The notes below the pieces were generated by a model. The model searched no databases. It was given only the letters and a program-made list of their open reading frames with translations, and was not told the DNA's origin. Both the position numbers and the translations under genes were made by a program. From an uncultured Erysipelotrichaceae bacterium (lineage in GTDB: Bacteria > Bacillota_I > Bacilli_A > Erysipelotrichales > Erysipelotrichaceae): a stretch of DNA of 10,635 bases. Where the stretch lies: positions 1 to 10,635 of the forward strand of contig CADBPB010000010.1 of NCBI GenBank assembly GCA_902796525.1, given 5' to 3'. Below, in pieces: positions 4,803-10,635 of the stretch. The number at the start of each line of letters is the position of its first letter. The first letter of the stretch is position 1.

Positions 4803-7217
4803 ATGGATCCAATTCTGTCACTTATCGTCATCGCAGCCGTACCGTTCTGCGTAAGCTTCGTGCTTTTCCTGTTCTTTCCTGCCAAAACGGAAGACCGCCT
4901 TTCCTATTACAAGAAACAGCTGACGACCGGCATCATCTTCGGCATCATCGCGATCTGCGGTACCGAATTCGGTGTGCCGATGAACGGCGCCGTCATGAAT
5001 GCCCGTGATGCGGCTCCGCTGTGCGCTGCCCTGGTCTTCGGCGCTCCTGCTGGGATCATCGCCGGCCTGATCGGCGGCATCGAACGCTGGTTCTCCGTCT
5101 ACTGGGGAGGGGGATACTATACCCGGCTGGCCTGCTCGGTCTCCACGATACTGACCGGAATCATCGGCGCCGGATGCAGAAAGCGTCTTTTCGATGACCA
5201 CATGCCAGAATGGTCGCATGCTCTGGCGATCGGCGTAGTATGCGAAGTCATCCACATGCTGATGATCTTCGTCACCAATATCGACGATCTGAAGACAGCC
5301 TTCAGCTATGTCGAAACCATTTCGCTTCCGATGATCGCCGTCAACGCGATCGCCGTCGCCTTTACCGTCTATATCATTTCCGCATCGGATGAAGGCGTGA
5401 AACAGCGCTTCGAAAACTATGTCAGATCGATCTCCCACCAGTTTCAAAAGATACTGGTCTGGGTCGTCACGTTAGGTTTCTTCTGCTCTGCCGTTTTCGG
5501 TTACATGCTGCAGAGCAGGCTTTCTACAAAAGAAACAACGGATATCCTTTATCTGAACATCCAGGATGTCGTTTCCGATCTGCGCGGGCAGTGCGATGCC
5601 GCTCTGTTGGACATCAACCGGCTCGTCGTCAATGAATATGAGGAATTCTCCGATATCTATCTGCCGTTCGTGAAAGAACGTTTCAATATCGCGGAAATCG
5701 ATGTCGTCGACGAGAACGGCATCATCACCGCTTCCAGCGAAGAAGATAATATCGGCTTCGATATGAGCTCCGGCAAGCAATCTGCAGAATTCCTGTGTCT
5801 CCTCGATGACGAAACGGAATATGTGCAGAGCCTGCAGCCGACAGCCAAGGATCCGTCCAAATACCGCAAATACTCCGGTATCCGTTCCGGAAACGGATTC
5901 ATCCAGGTCGCCTACGACGAGGAACAGTTCATTTCGGTCATGAATACCCGTCTTTCCAGCATCGTGAATTACCGTCATATCGGCGAGACAGGAAACATGC
6001 TGGTGATCGATCCGGAAGGCAACATCATCTCCGATTCGATCAACGACAAAAACGACACTCACTATGATGTCAAACTGGATCCGAACGGCAATCAGGAAAA
6101 CACCGTCTACGTCGCCACGATCAACGGCGAGAAATACTACTACATGTATACGCTGGAAGAAGGATACCGTATCTATGCGGTACTGCCTGCCAACGAAGCC
6201 GACTTTTCCAAGAAACTGACCACCTATGTCAACCAGTTCATGGAGATCGTCATTTTCGGTGCCTTGTTTGCGGCGATCTACTACGTGATCAAGACACTGA
6301 TCGTCGACAACATCCGCAAGATCAACAAATCCCTGAACGATATCACCGAAGGAAAGCTCGATACGGTCGTCGATATCCGCACCAACAAGGAATTCACTTC
6401 CCTGTCGGATGGCATCAATACGATGGTCGGGGCATTGAAACAGCTCATCGCCGAAGCCAATTCCCGGATCGACAAGGAACTGCACTATGCCAAAGAGATA
6501 CAGACCTCTGCTCTGCCTTCGACCTTCCCGGCTTATCCGGACCATGACGAGTTCGATATCTATGCGCTGATGGATCCGGCGAAGGAAGTCGGCGGGGACT
6601 TCTATGATTTCTATCTTCTGAAAGAAAAGATCCTGGTCTTCCTGGTCGCGGACGTTGCCGGAAAAGGAATCCCCGCATCCCTGTTCATGATGAGAGCGAA
6701 AACGATCCTGAAAACGTTTGCCGAAAACGATGTCTCGGTCGCCGATATCTTCACCAATGCCAACTACCAGCTCTGCGAAGGAAACGATGCAGGCATGTTC
6801 GTGACGGCATGGATGGGCTTCCTGGATCTGGAAACCGGGGAACTGCGCTATGCCAACGCCGGCCATAACCGTCCTCTGCTGAGAAGGAAAGACGGAAGCT
6901 TCGAGTATCTGCAAGGCCCTGCCGGTTTCATCCTTGCCGGCATGGAAGGCATCGTCTACAAGGAGCAGTCACTTAAACTGGAACCGGGGGACGAACTCTT
7001 CCTGTATACCGACGGCGTCGTCGAAGCGACCAACGTCAGTCAGGAACTTTATGGCGATCAGCGTCTGCAGGATTGCCTCAACGGGAATATCGGAAACGAC
7101 GCCATGACGATCTGTCAGAATGTCAAAGAGGATGTCGATGCCTTCTATAAAGGCGCTGAACAGTTCGATGACATCACCGAACTCTCGATGCAGTTCAAGA
7201 AATACAGAAACAGATGA
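4803..7217 (+). CDS. Membrane sensor phosphatase: 5TMR-LYT, Cache-like, HAMP, SpoIIE/PP2C
   Basis: An 804-residue membrane signalling protein. About six hydrophobic segments (3-26, 41-59, 70-93, 108-124, 139-158, 173-194) form a LytS/YhcK-like 5TM receptor, with the N-x-R motif at 66-68 and the glycine-rich GAPAGIIAGLIGGIER stretch at 80-95. A seventh segment (216-235) leads to an outside region of about 240 residues (236-475) that looks like a Cache sensor (IDVVDENGIITASS, NMLVIDPEGNIISDS). A final segment (476-498) is followed by HAMP (about 499-551), a short coiled linker and the phosphatase (about 565-800). The SpoIIE/RsbU-type PP2C metal residues are all present: GGDFYDF with D599 and D602, DVAGKGIPASLFM with D617, LYTDGVVEATN with D737, and FDDIT with D789-D790. 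Such enzymes usually dephosphorylate an anti-sigma-factor antagonist; no such partner is in the window. AAGAGA precedes the start. The TGA overlaps the queH ATG, placing the gene inside the queuosine operon. Ligand and target are unknown. Confidence 0.9.
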   Translation: MDPILSLIVIAAVPFCVSFVLFLFFPAKTEDRLSYYKKQLTTGIIFGIIAICGTEFGVPMNGAVMNARDAAPLCAALVFGAPAGIIAGLIGGIERWFSVYWGGGYYTRLACSVSTILTGIIGAGCRKRLFDDHMPEWSHALAIGVVCEVIHMLMIFVTNIDDLKTAFSYVETISLPMIAVNAIAVAFTVYIISASDEGVKQRFENYVRSISHQFQKILVWVVTLGFFCSAVFGYMLQSRLSTKETTDILYLNIQDVVSDLRGQCDAALLDINRLVVNEYEEFSDIYLPFVKERFNIAEIDVVDENGIITASSEEDNIGFDMSSGKQSAEFLCLLDDETEYVQSLQPTAKDPSKYRKYSGIRSGNGFIQVAYDEEQFISVMNTRLSSIVNYRHIGETGNMLVIDPEGNIISDSINDKNDTHYDVKLDPNGNQENTVYVATINGEKYYYMYTLEEGYRIYAVLPANEADFSKKLTTYVNQFMEIVIFGALFAAIYYVIKTLIVDNIRKINKSLNDITEGKLDTVVDIRTNKEFTSLSDGINTMVGALKQLIAEANSRIDKELHYAKEIQTSALPSTFPAYPDHDEFDIYALMDPAKEVGGDFYDFYLLKEKILVFLVADVAGKGIPASLFMMRAKTILKTFAENDVSVADIFTNANYQLCEGNDAGMFVTAWMGFLDLETGELRYANAGHNRPLLRRKDGSFEYLQGPAGFILAGMEGIVYKEQSLKLEPGDELFLYTDGVVEATNVSQELYGDQRLQDCLNGNIGNDAMTICQNVKEDVDAFYKGAEQFDDITELSMQFKKYRNR

Positions 7218-7816
7218 ACAACTATCAGAAACAGCTGAAACAGCTGAGCGAGATCCAGGGCAGACCCGAACTGCTCTTGCATATCTGCTGCGGCGTCTGC
7301 AGCGTCTATCCTCTGACATATCTCAGAGAATATTTCAAGATCACGGTCTTTTTCAGCAATTCCAACATCTACCCCTACGAAGAATTCGAGCGGAGACTGG
7401 ATGCCCTGAAAGAATATCTCAGGATCCTCGATGATCCCGAGATCCGCCTGATCGTCGATCGTTATGAAAATGACGCATGGGAAAAAGAACTGGGATGCAT
7501 GAAAGACGAACCGGAAGGCGGAAAGCGCTGCAAAGCCTGCTACCGTTTCCGCCTGGAGCGCGCTTTTGCCTACGCCCGGCAGCATCATTACCCCTACTGT
7601 ACGACCGTCATGTCGATCTCGAACCGCAAGAATGCCGACTGGCTCAACGAGATCGGGGAAGAACTGGAGGAAAACTATTCCCCTGTCACCTACCTGCATT
7701 GCGATCTGAAAAAAGGCGACGGCATCACCATCAACGAGCGCATGAACAAGTCCCTGAATCTCTATCATCAGGACTACTGCGGCTGCCGCTATTCGATCCG
7801 GGGTCTCACGAAATGA
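7214..7816 (+). CDS. queH: Epoxyqueuosine reductase QueH
   Basis: QueH (formerly DUF208) reduces epoxyqueuosine to queuosine in tRNA, the last step of the pathway and a non-homologous alternative to cobalamin-dependent QueG. The 200-residue protein shows the family's cysteine pattern: HICCGVC (23-29, with C25, C26, C29), RCKACY (105-110, with C106 and C109) and the C-terminal YCGCRYS (188-194, with C189 and C191). These include the residues known in the family to hold a [4Fe-4S] cluster and an additional iron. FFSNSNIYP (46-54) and the YRFRLERAF helix (110-118) are also family-typical. The start overlaps the phosphatase stop (ATGA at 7214-7217) with only a weak RBS, so translation probably depends on reinitiation. 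The stop overlaps the next gene in the same way. Together with tgt and queA this completes queuosine from preQ1. Confidence 0.95.
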   Translation: MNNYQKQLKQLSEIQGRPELLLHICCGVCSVYPLTYLREYFKITVFFSNSNIYPYEEFERRLDALKEYLRILDDPEIRLIVDRYENDAWEKELGCMKDEPEGGKRCKACYRFRLERAFAYARQHHYPYCTTVMSISNRKNADWLNEIGEELEENYSPVTYLHCDLKKGDGITINERMNKSLNLYHQDYCGCRYSIRGLTK

Positions 7817-8340
7817 TCGGCAAAAAAGAACTCCGTAAAATCTGTCTAGACAAGAGAAACAGTCTCGCAGAAACAGAAAGAGAAAATGCTTCTGCGGCGA
7901 TCTGCAGGAAGCTGCTTCCCTATCTTAAAGGCAAGACGGTCTTTTCCTATTATCCCTGCGGCAGCGAAGTCGATGTTTCTGCCGTAAACGAGATGGCCAA
8001 TGTCGCCTACCCGCTCATCCGGCCCGAGCATCAGATGGACGCCTGGAAACCTCTGAATCACAAAATGATCATGAACCGCTACGGCATCCCGGAACCGGAC
8101 CCCGCCCATTCTCTTTTGATCAGCAAGGAAGATATCGATGTCATCATCGTCCCCTGCGTCGGTTTCAATGAAAAGAAGCAGCGTCTGGGACATGGCGGCG
8201 GCTACTACGACCGCTATCTGAAAGACTGCAAGGCTTTGAAGATCGCCGTAGCCTACGAGGTACAGAAACTGGACTGCGACCTGGCGGAAGAGAACGATAT
8301 CCCTGTCGATCTGATCATCACAGAAAAGAGCGCTTACTAG
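7813..8340 (+). CDS. 5-formyltetrahydrofolate cyclo-ligase
   Basis: The enzyme (MTHFS; YgfA/FthC family) uses ATP to turn 5-formyl-THF into 5,10-methenyl-THF, returning a stored folate to the one-carbon pool in the cytoplasm. At 175 residues it is slightly short of the usual 180-200. Typical features: the N-terminal K.ELRKICLDKRNSL helix, FSYYPCGSEVDV (44-55), GIPEP (91-95), the ATP/substrate loop LGHGGGYYDRYL (125-136) and the terminal PVDLIITE (164-171). The ATG at 7813 overlaps the queH TGA (ATGA at 7813-7816); an open frame further upstream is the queH gene read in another frame. It is last in the operon, and its TAG stop lies at the loop of the terminator hairpin. Folate enzymes and the queuosine pathway both trace back to GTP cyclohydrolase products, but a functional link here is only inferred. 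Confidence 0.93.
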   Translation: MIGKKELRKICLDKRNSLAETERENASAAICRKLLPYLKGKTVFSYYPCGSEVDVSAVNEMANVAYPLIRPEHQMDAWKPLNHKMIMNRYGIPEPDPAHSLLISKEDIDVIIVPCVGFNEKKQRLGHGGGYYDRYLKDCKALKIAVAYEVQKLDCDLAEENDIPVDLIITEKSAY

Positions 8341-8346
8341 CGCTCT
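8327..8346. terminator. Bidirectional terminator between converging genes
   Basis: AGAGCGCT, loop TACT, AGCGCTCT forms a perfect eight-base-pair stem. On the rightward strand it is followed by GTTTTATTT and on the leftward strand by TTTTCTG (counting from the stem end), so it can end the queuosine operon and the converging E2-like gene. The TAG stop of the cyclo-ligase gene begins at the last loop base. The E2-like gene's TAA is only three bases from the other side. Confidence 0.85.
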
Positions 8347-8349
8347 GTT

Positions 8350-9225
8350 TTATTTCATATTGATCTTTGCCCAAAGCTCATCGGAGAGCTTTTCGTTCAA
8401 CGGCTGGTCAAGCAGTTCCGGATTTTCCAGGAACAGCTGCAGCATCTTGAAGGATTTCGAGAAGTAGTAGCCGTCCGCAATCCTTTCGTCGACCGTGATG
8501 CCAAGCTTGACGCCGTCCTTGAAGACGGTCTTGCTGTTCTCGTAGAACGGCATCTTGCCATACTGTCCGATGACCACGAAGATGGAAGTCGTTCCCCAGT
8601 TGCTCAGATGATGGTAGCCATCCGGAAGACCGATGGAACCCAGGTTCGCCAGCAGGACCGATGAGTGGTACGGATCGGTCTCGATCAGGGCTTTCGGAAC
8701 CATATTGTGCTTTTCCAGCCAGCACACGAAGCTGACCAGCGGCCGGGAGATGAACTTCGGAAGCTGGTTGAATTTATCCATGAAGCCGGTCGATTCGTCG
8801 ACATAGCTCCTGTCTTTCAGTTTCAGCAGCTGCCTTCTCAGTTCGTCATGTACATCGTCGATATTCCATTCCGGTTTGGAATGGATGAAGCAGAGCACTT
8901 CGCCGCCGTTGTCGAGGAATTCCTGCTTGACGGTGAATGCAGCCGAGACTTCGTTGCGCTTGTACATCCGTTTGTCGTGAATGAAGATCGATAATTTGGA
9001 ACGCAGCGTGACGATTTTCAGAACCGCCGTAACGATGCACTGGAACATGTTGTATTTGTAGTCCGGATCGGCGGCGTTCTTTTTCTTGATGAATTCGTTC
9101 AGATTCGTCAGATCGATCTGGAACGTGAAAAAAGCCTGGTTGTCGCAGCGGTTCGGAAAGATGAATGGCATGATGAAGTGCATCGAGTCACAGTCTTTCA
9201 TATATGTCGCATCAAATCTGCCCAT
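8350..9225 (-). CDS. Stand-alone CAT/E2-fold acyltransferase-like protein
   Basis: The 291-residue protein has the fold of chloramphenicol acetyltransferase and the catalytic domain of 2-oxoacid dehydrogenase E2 (PF00198), without lipoyl or subunit-binding domains. Evidence: PFIFPNRCDNQAFFTFQIDLTNL near the start (split here as PFIFPNRCD at 20-28 and FFTFQIDLTNL at 32-42), KYNMFQCIVTAV (57-68), SSVLLANLGSIG (188-199), YHHLSNWGTTSIFVVIG (204-220) and the C-terminal GITVDERIADGYYF (242-255). In E2 and CAT that last motif is DHR..DG or HH..CDG with a catalytic histidine; here E247 sits in its place while D251 and G252 remain. As I recall, this E is common in a group of Bacillota stand-alone homologues, so it is probably not a mutation of this strain, but it makes classical acyl transfer doubtful. 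The start is set by a strong AGGGGG RBS (9238-9233) seven bases before the ATG. I could not identify a convincing promoter. Substrate unknown. Confidence 0.82.
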   Translation of the reverse strand: MGRFDATYMKDCDSMHFIMPFIFPNRCDNQAFFTFQIDLTNLNEFIKKKNAADPDYKYNMFQCIVTAVLKIVTLRSKLSIFIHDKRMYKRNEVSAAFTVKQEFLDNGGEVLCFIHSKPEWNIDDVHDELRRQLLKLKDRSYVDESTGFMDKFNQLPKFISRPLVSFVCWLEKHNMVPKALIETDPYHSSVLLANLGSIGLPDGYHHLSNWGTTSIFVVIGQYGKMPFYENSKTVFKDGVKLGITVDERIADGYYFSKSFKMLQLFLENPELLDQPLNEKLSDELWAKINMK

Positions 9226-9278
9226 GTCTATTCCCCCTATATAAACAATAACGATTCTATTCTACTCTTTTTTTCATG

Positions 9279-9304
9279 AAAAAAGAAGAAGATATCGTTC
9301 TTCT
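9279..9304 (-). terminator. Terminator of the DUF2974 hydrolase gene
   Basis: The leftward strand has AGAAGA (9304-9299), a six-base loop and TCTTCT (9292-9287), followed by TC and six T residues (9284-9279). The stem is A/T-rich and modest, but the T-tract is good. The 5' arm begins at the TGA stop. It separates this gene from the E2-like gene. Confidence 0.55.
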
Positions 9305-10476
9305 CAGTTGACTGTCTCTTTCTTTTTCTTTTCTGCGAGCTTTTCTTCCAGGATCCTGGCTTTTGCTACGACCCTGTCCTTCTGCTCGCCGATTTTCCGG
9401 GGCAGTTCCATGCCGCTGGAGACCGATACGGAAAGCGTCTTGAGCAGTTTCACCGCAATGCTCTTGGCGATCCCGTCCATTTCCGAAAGCTCTTTCAGGA
9501 CACGGAAGACGACCGGAAGGCCGCCCTTCGCCAGCTGGCCGACGGTACTGATGCCCGCATCCGAAAACGCCTGAAACACATCCTCCACGAAGATCTCTCT
9601 CTGCTCGGGTGTCGTCTCCTTCATGAACTGGATCAGCGCCATCCTGGTCTGGTCCGTCTGATAGCTGTCGGCATCTGCCTGGACGATGCGGTTCTGGTCG
9701 ATCTGCCAGGACATGACGCCATGAGCTTCCACTATATTCTTGGTCAGGATGCGGGCGATCACTTTCCGGGAATCCATTTCATAGATCGTGCCGACGCCGT
9801 CTTTTTCCGGAACGATCAGCGTATAGCGGTCTTTGACTTTCCGGTAACTCTCGGGAAGATAGGAACCCGGCCGCAGTCCCGGACCGTCGTTGGAAATAAT
9901 CTGGATGATGTTCCGGCGGATCAGAGGCTTGCAATGGACAGCCGCATAGATCGCCAGGTTGCCGCCTTTCGAATGCCCGATCAGACGGTATTTCCGGAAA
10001 ACGGAGCAGTAGCGGTTCACATACAGCAGCGCGTCCCTTTGACCGGCAATGTCCTTATACGAAAGATAGAAATCCTCTTTCCAGCCGATCAGACTGTCGT
10101 CCGTCCCTTTGAAACAGACGACCGTCGTGCGATCGGGAAGATCGATCATGCAGACGGTAAACTGCTCCGCCGTGTCATGGTGCAGTTTCGACTGGTAGTT
10201 GTAGATCACGCAATCCCCATAGCGTCCGGTATTCATGATCTTTTCAAGGATTTCGACCCCGTCGCTGTTGAAGATCTTTCCTTCTTTCATCTGATCCGGA
10301 AAACTATGAAAAAACCGCTCACCCAATTCCCTGATCGTGAGCTTTTCGGAAGAATCCATGACAAATTCGAGATCGGCATAGATCAGCTGCGAAAAGACCA
10401 GATTGTCCACTTCATTGAACGGATCTGTCCTGAAACTGAGGTTGCCTCTCCACTGGATATAATCTACGATATTCAT
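9304..10476 (-). CDS. DUF2974 (Mbeg1-like) alpha/beta hydrolase
   Basis: A 390-residue protein of the DUF2974/Mbeg1-like group, distantly related to class 3 lipases. The N-terminal NIVDYIQWRGNLSF followed by DNLVFSQLIYADLEF (24-38) is typical of the group. The hydrolase core shows VCFKGTDDSLIGWKEDF (120-136) and the nucleophile elbow GHSKGG with S169 (167-172). Further triad candidates are an aspartate near 197 (SNDGPG) or 226 and H252 (EAHGVMSW); these assignments are by position only. The C-terminal third is helical and ends in a charged coiled region rich in K and E (about 362-390). There is no signal peptide or membrane segment, so it should be cytoplasmic. The natural substrate of the family is not established; lipid or ester hydrolysis is an inference. 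The start has GGAG seven bases upstream. It is transcribed alone and diverges from the metal ATPase gene. Confidence 0.8.
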   Translation of the reverse strand: MNIVDYIQWRGNLSFRTDPFNEVDNLVFSQLIYADLEFVMDSSEKLTIRELGERFFHSFPDQMKEGKIFNSDGVEILEKIMNTGRYGDCVIYNYQSKLHHDTAEQFTVCMIDLPDRTTVVCFKGTDDSLIGWKEDFYLSYKDIAGQRDALLYVNRYCSVFRKYRLIGHSKGGNLAIYAAVHCKPLIRRNIIQIISNDGPGLRPGSYLPESYRKVKDRYTLIVPEKDGVGTIYEMDSRKVIARILTKNIVEAHGVMSWQIDQNRIVQADADSYQTDQTRMALIQFMKETTPEQREIFVEDVFQAFSDAGISTVGQLAKGGLPVVFRVLKELSEMDGIAKSIAVKLLKTLSVSVSSGMELPRKIGEQKDRVVAKARILEEKLAEKKKKETVN

Positions 10477-10493
10477 CAGCCAACTCCATTATC

Positions 10494-10521
10494 ATTGTAG
10501 CGAAAAATAAAATTCTGTACA
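10494..10521 (-). promoter_or_regulatory. Possible promoter of the DUF2974 gene
   Basis: On the leftward strand TACAAT (10499-10494, five of six) lies 16 bases after TGTACA (10521-10516, four of six). The predicted start would fall near 10487, on the GGAG ribosome site, giving an uncomfortably short leader. GATAAT just downstream is an alternative -10 but would start even closer. Confidence 0.35.
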
Positions 10522-10529
10522 GATTTCTA

Positions 10530-10558
10530 TTGCATTATTCATCTGCCGGCGTTACAAT
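10530..10558 (+). promoter_or_regulatory. Promoter of the metal ATPase gene
   Basis: TTGCAT (10530-10535) lies 17 bases before TACAAT (10553-10558, five of six to TATAAT). The -35 matches only the TTG part. The predicted start is near 10565, inside the 10561-10580 dyad, which fits repression by a protein bound there. Confidence 0.5.
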
Positions 10559-10560
10559 AC

Positions 10561-10580
10561 ATATGAACAAATGTTCATAT
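10561..10580. promoter_or_regulatory. SmtB/ArsR-type metal operator
   Basis: ATATGAACA, two bases (AA), TGTTCATAT is a perfect 9-2-9 inverted repeat. It carries the TGAACA-N2-TGTTCA core typical of operators bound by the SmtB/CzrA/CadC branch of ArsR repressors, which release DNA when they bind zinc, cadmium or similar metals. It covers the predicted transcription start. The match to the family pattern is from memory; the repressor gene is not in the window. Confidence 0.65.
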
Positions 10581-10599
10581 ATTCAATATGGAGGAAGAC

Positions 10600-10635
10600 A
10601 TGAAGAAAACCTACAAGATCGAAGTCGATTGCGCA
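10600..10635 (+). CDS. Start of a probable heavy-metal P-type ATPase (cut by window edge)
   Basis: Twelve codons are visible: MKKTYKIEVDCA. This is the usual opening of the N-terminal heavy-metal-associated (HMA) domain, in which the cysteine at position 11 would be the first of a C-x-x-C metal site. In Bacillota this opening is common in Zn/Cd/Pb-exporting CadA/ZntA-type ATPases; a small copper-chaperone-like HMA protein is the main alternative. The start is firm: GGAGG (10590-10594) lies five bases before the ATG. The upstream SmtB-like operator supports a metal efflux role. The rest of the gene lies outside the window. Confidence 0.6.
   Translation, partial: MKKTYKIEVDCA

Noticed and set aside
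7477..7812. Upstream extension of the cyclo-ligase frame into queH
   Set aside because: The frame is open, but the translated extension is arginine- and serine-rich without family similarity, while queH in the other frame is intact. Homologues begin with the helix that follows the ATG at 7813.
9269..9284. Palindrome TTTTTTCATGAAAAAA as an operator or independent terminator
   Set aside because: It is A/T-only apart from CATG and arises where the T-tract of the 9279-9304 terminator meets another T run. No separate role is evident.
9231..9284. Promoter of the E2-like gene
   Set aside because: Several A/T-rich hexamers are present (two TAGAAT copies at 9264-9254, TATATA at 9243-9238), but none has a matching -35 at 16-18 bases and the nearest would start inside the RBS. 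No single choice is supported.
1..10635. Mobile elements, CRISPR, tRNA or rRNA genes
   Set aside because: I saw no transposase, integrase, direct-repeat array, tRNA cloverleaf or rRNA-like stretch. All sizeable stretches are explained by ordinary chromosomal genes.

Overview
The window looks like part of the chromosome of a Bacillota (Firmicutes) bacterium, most likely an Erysipelotrichia-type gut lineage. This rests on protein flavour (Bacillus-like Tgt, QueH rather than QueG, a 5TMR-LYT sensor, a standalone E2-like acyltransferase, an Mbeg1-like hydrolase), roughly even base composition, purine-rich Shine-Dalgarno sites and short rho-independent terminators. The family assignment is an inference and could be wrong. 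No rRNA, tRNA, CRISPR array, insertion sequence or prophage gene was seen. Coding density is very high: the only non-coding stretch over 100 bases is 10477-10599, and no gene-free stretch exceeds 300 bases.

Layout. Positions 1-2592 are read leftward. A small membrane protein and a DEDDh exonuclease overlap by ATGA (2592 to 1604). Next come a degenerate family I pyrophosphatase-like protein with its own promoter and terminator, then an AI-2E/YtvI-type permease ending at a 20-base palindrome at the window edge. Positions 2629-8340 are a tightly packed rightward operon: tgt, queA, a large membrane-bound SpoIIE/PP2C-type sensor phosphatase, queH and a 5-formyltetrahydrofolate cyclo-ligase gene. 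Three of its four junctions overlap and the fourth is 15 bases. It ends at a bidirectional hairpin shared with the converging gene. Positions 8350-10476 are read leftward again: a CAT/E2-fold protein and a DUF2974 (Mbeg1-like) alpha/beta hydrolase. From 10600 rightward is the first dozen codons of a probable heavy-metal P-type ATPase, behind a perfect SmtB/ArsR-style operator.

How the genes fit together. Tgt, QueA and QueH are the last three steps of queuosine synthesis in tRNA: base exchange, epoxycyclopentane addition from SAM, and epoxide reduction. preQ1 must come from elsewhere in the genome or from uptake. The sensor phosphatase sits between queA and queH with no terminator on either side and a translational overlap with queH, so queuosine completion and a signalling phosphatase appear to be co-expressed.

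The most unusual observations are: (a) three start codons (1092, 2592, 2629) that lie exactly seven bases after a good -10 hexamer and lack a Shine-Dalgarno site, predicting leaderless mRNAs, two of them back to back in a 36-base divergent gap; (b) the sensor phosphatase inside the queuosine operon; (c) a pyrophosphatase-fold protein whose metal-binding acids are mostly replaced; (d) a metal-type operator over the start site of a gene cut by the window edge. I did not find a clearly new defence or mobile system.
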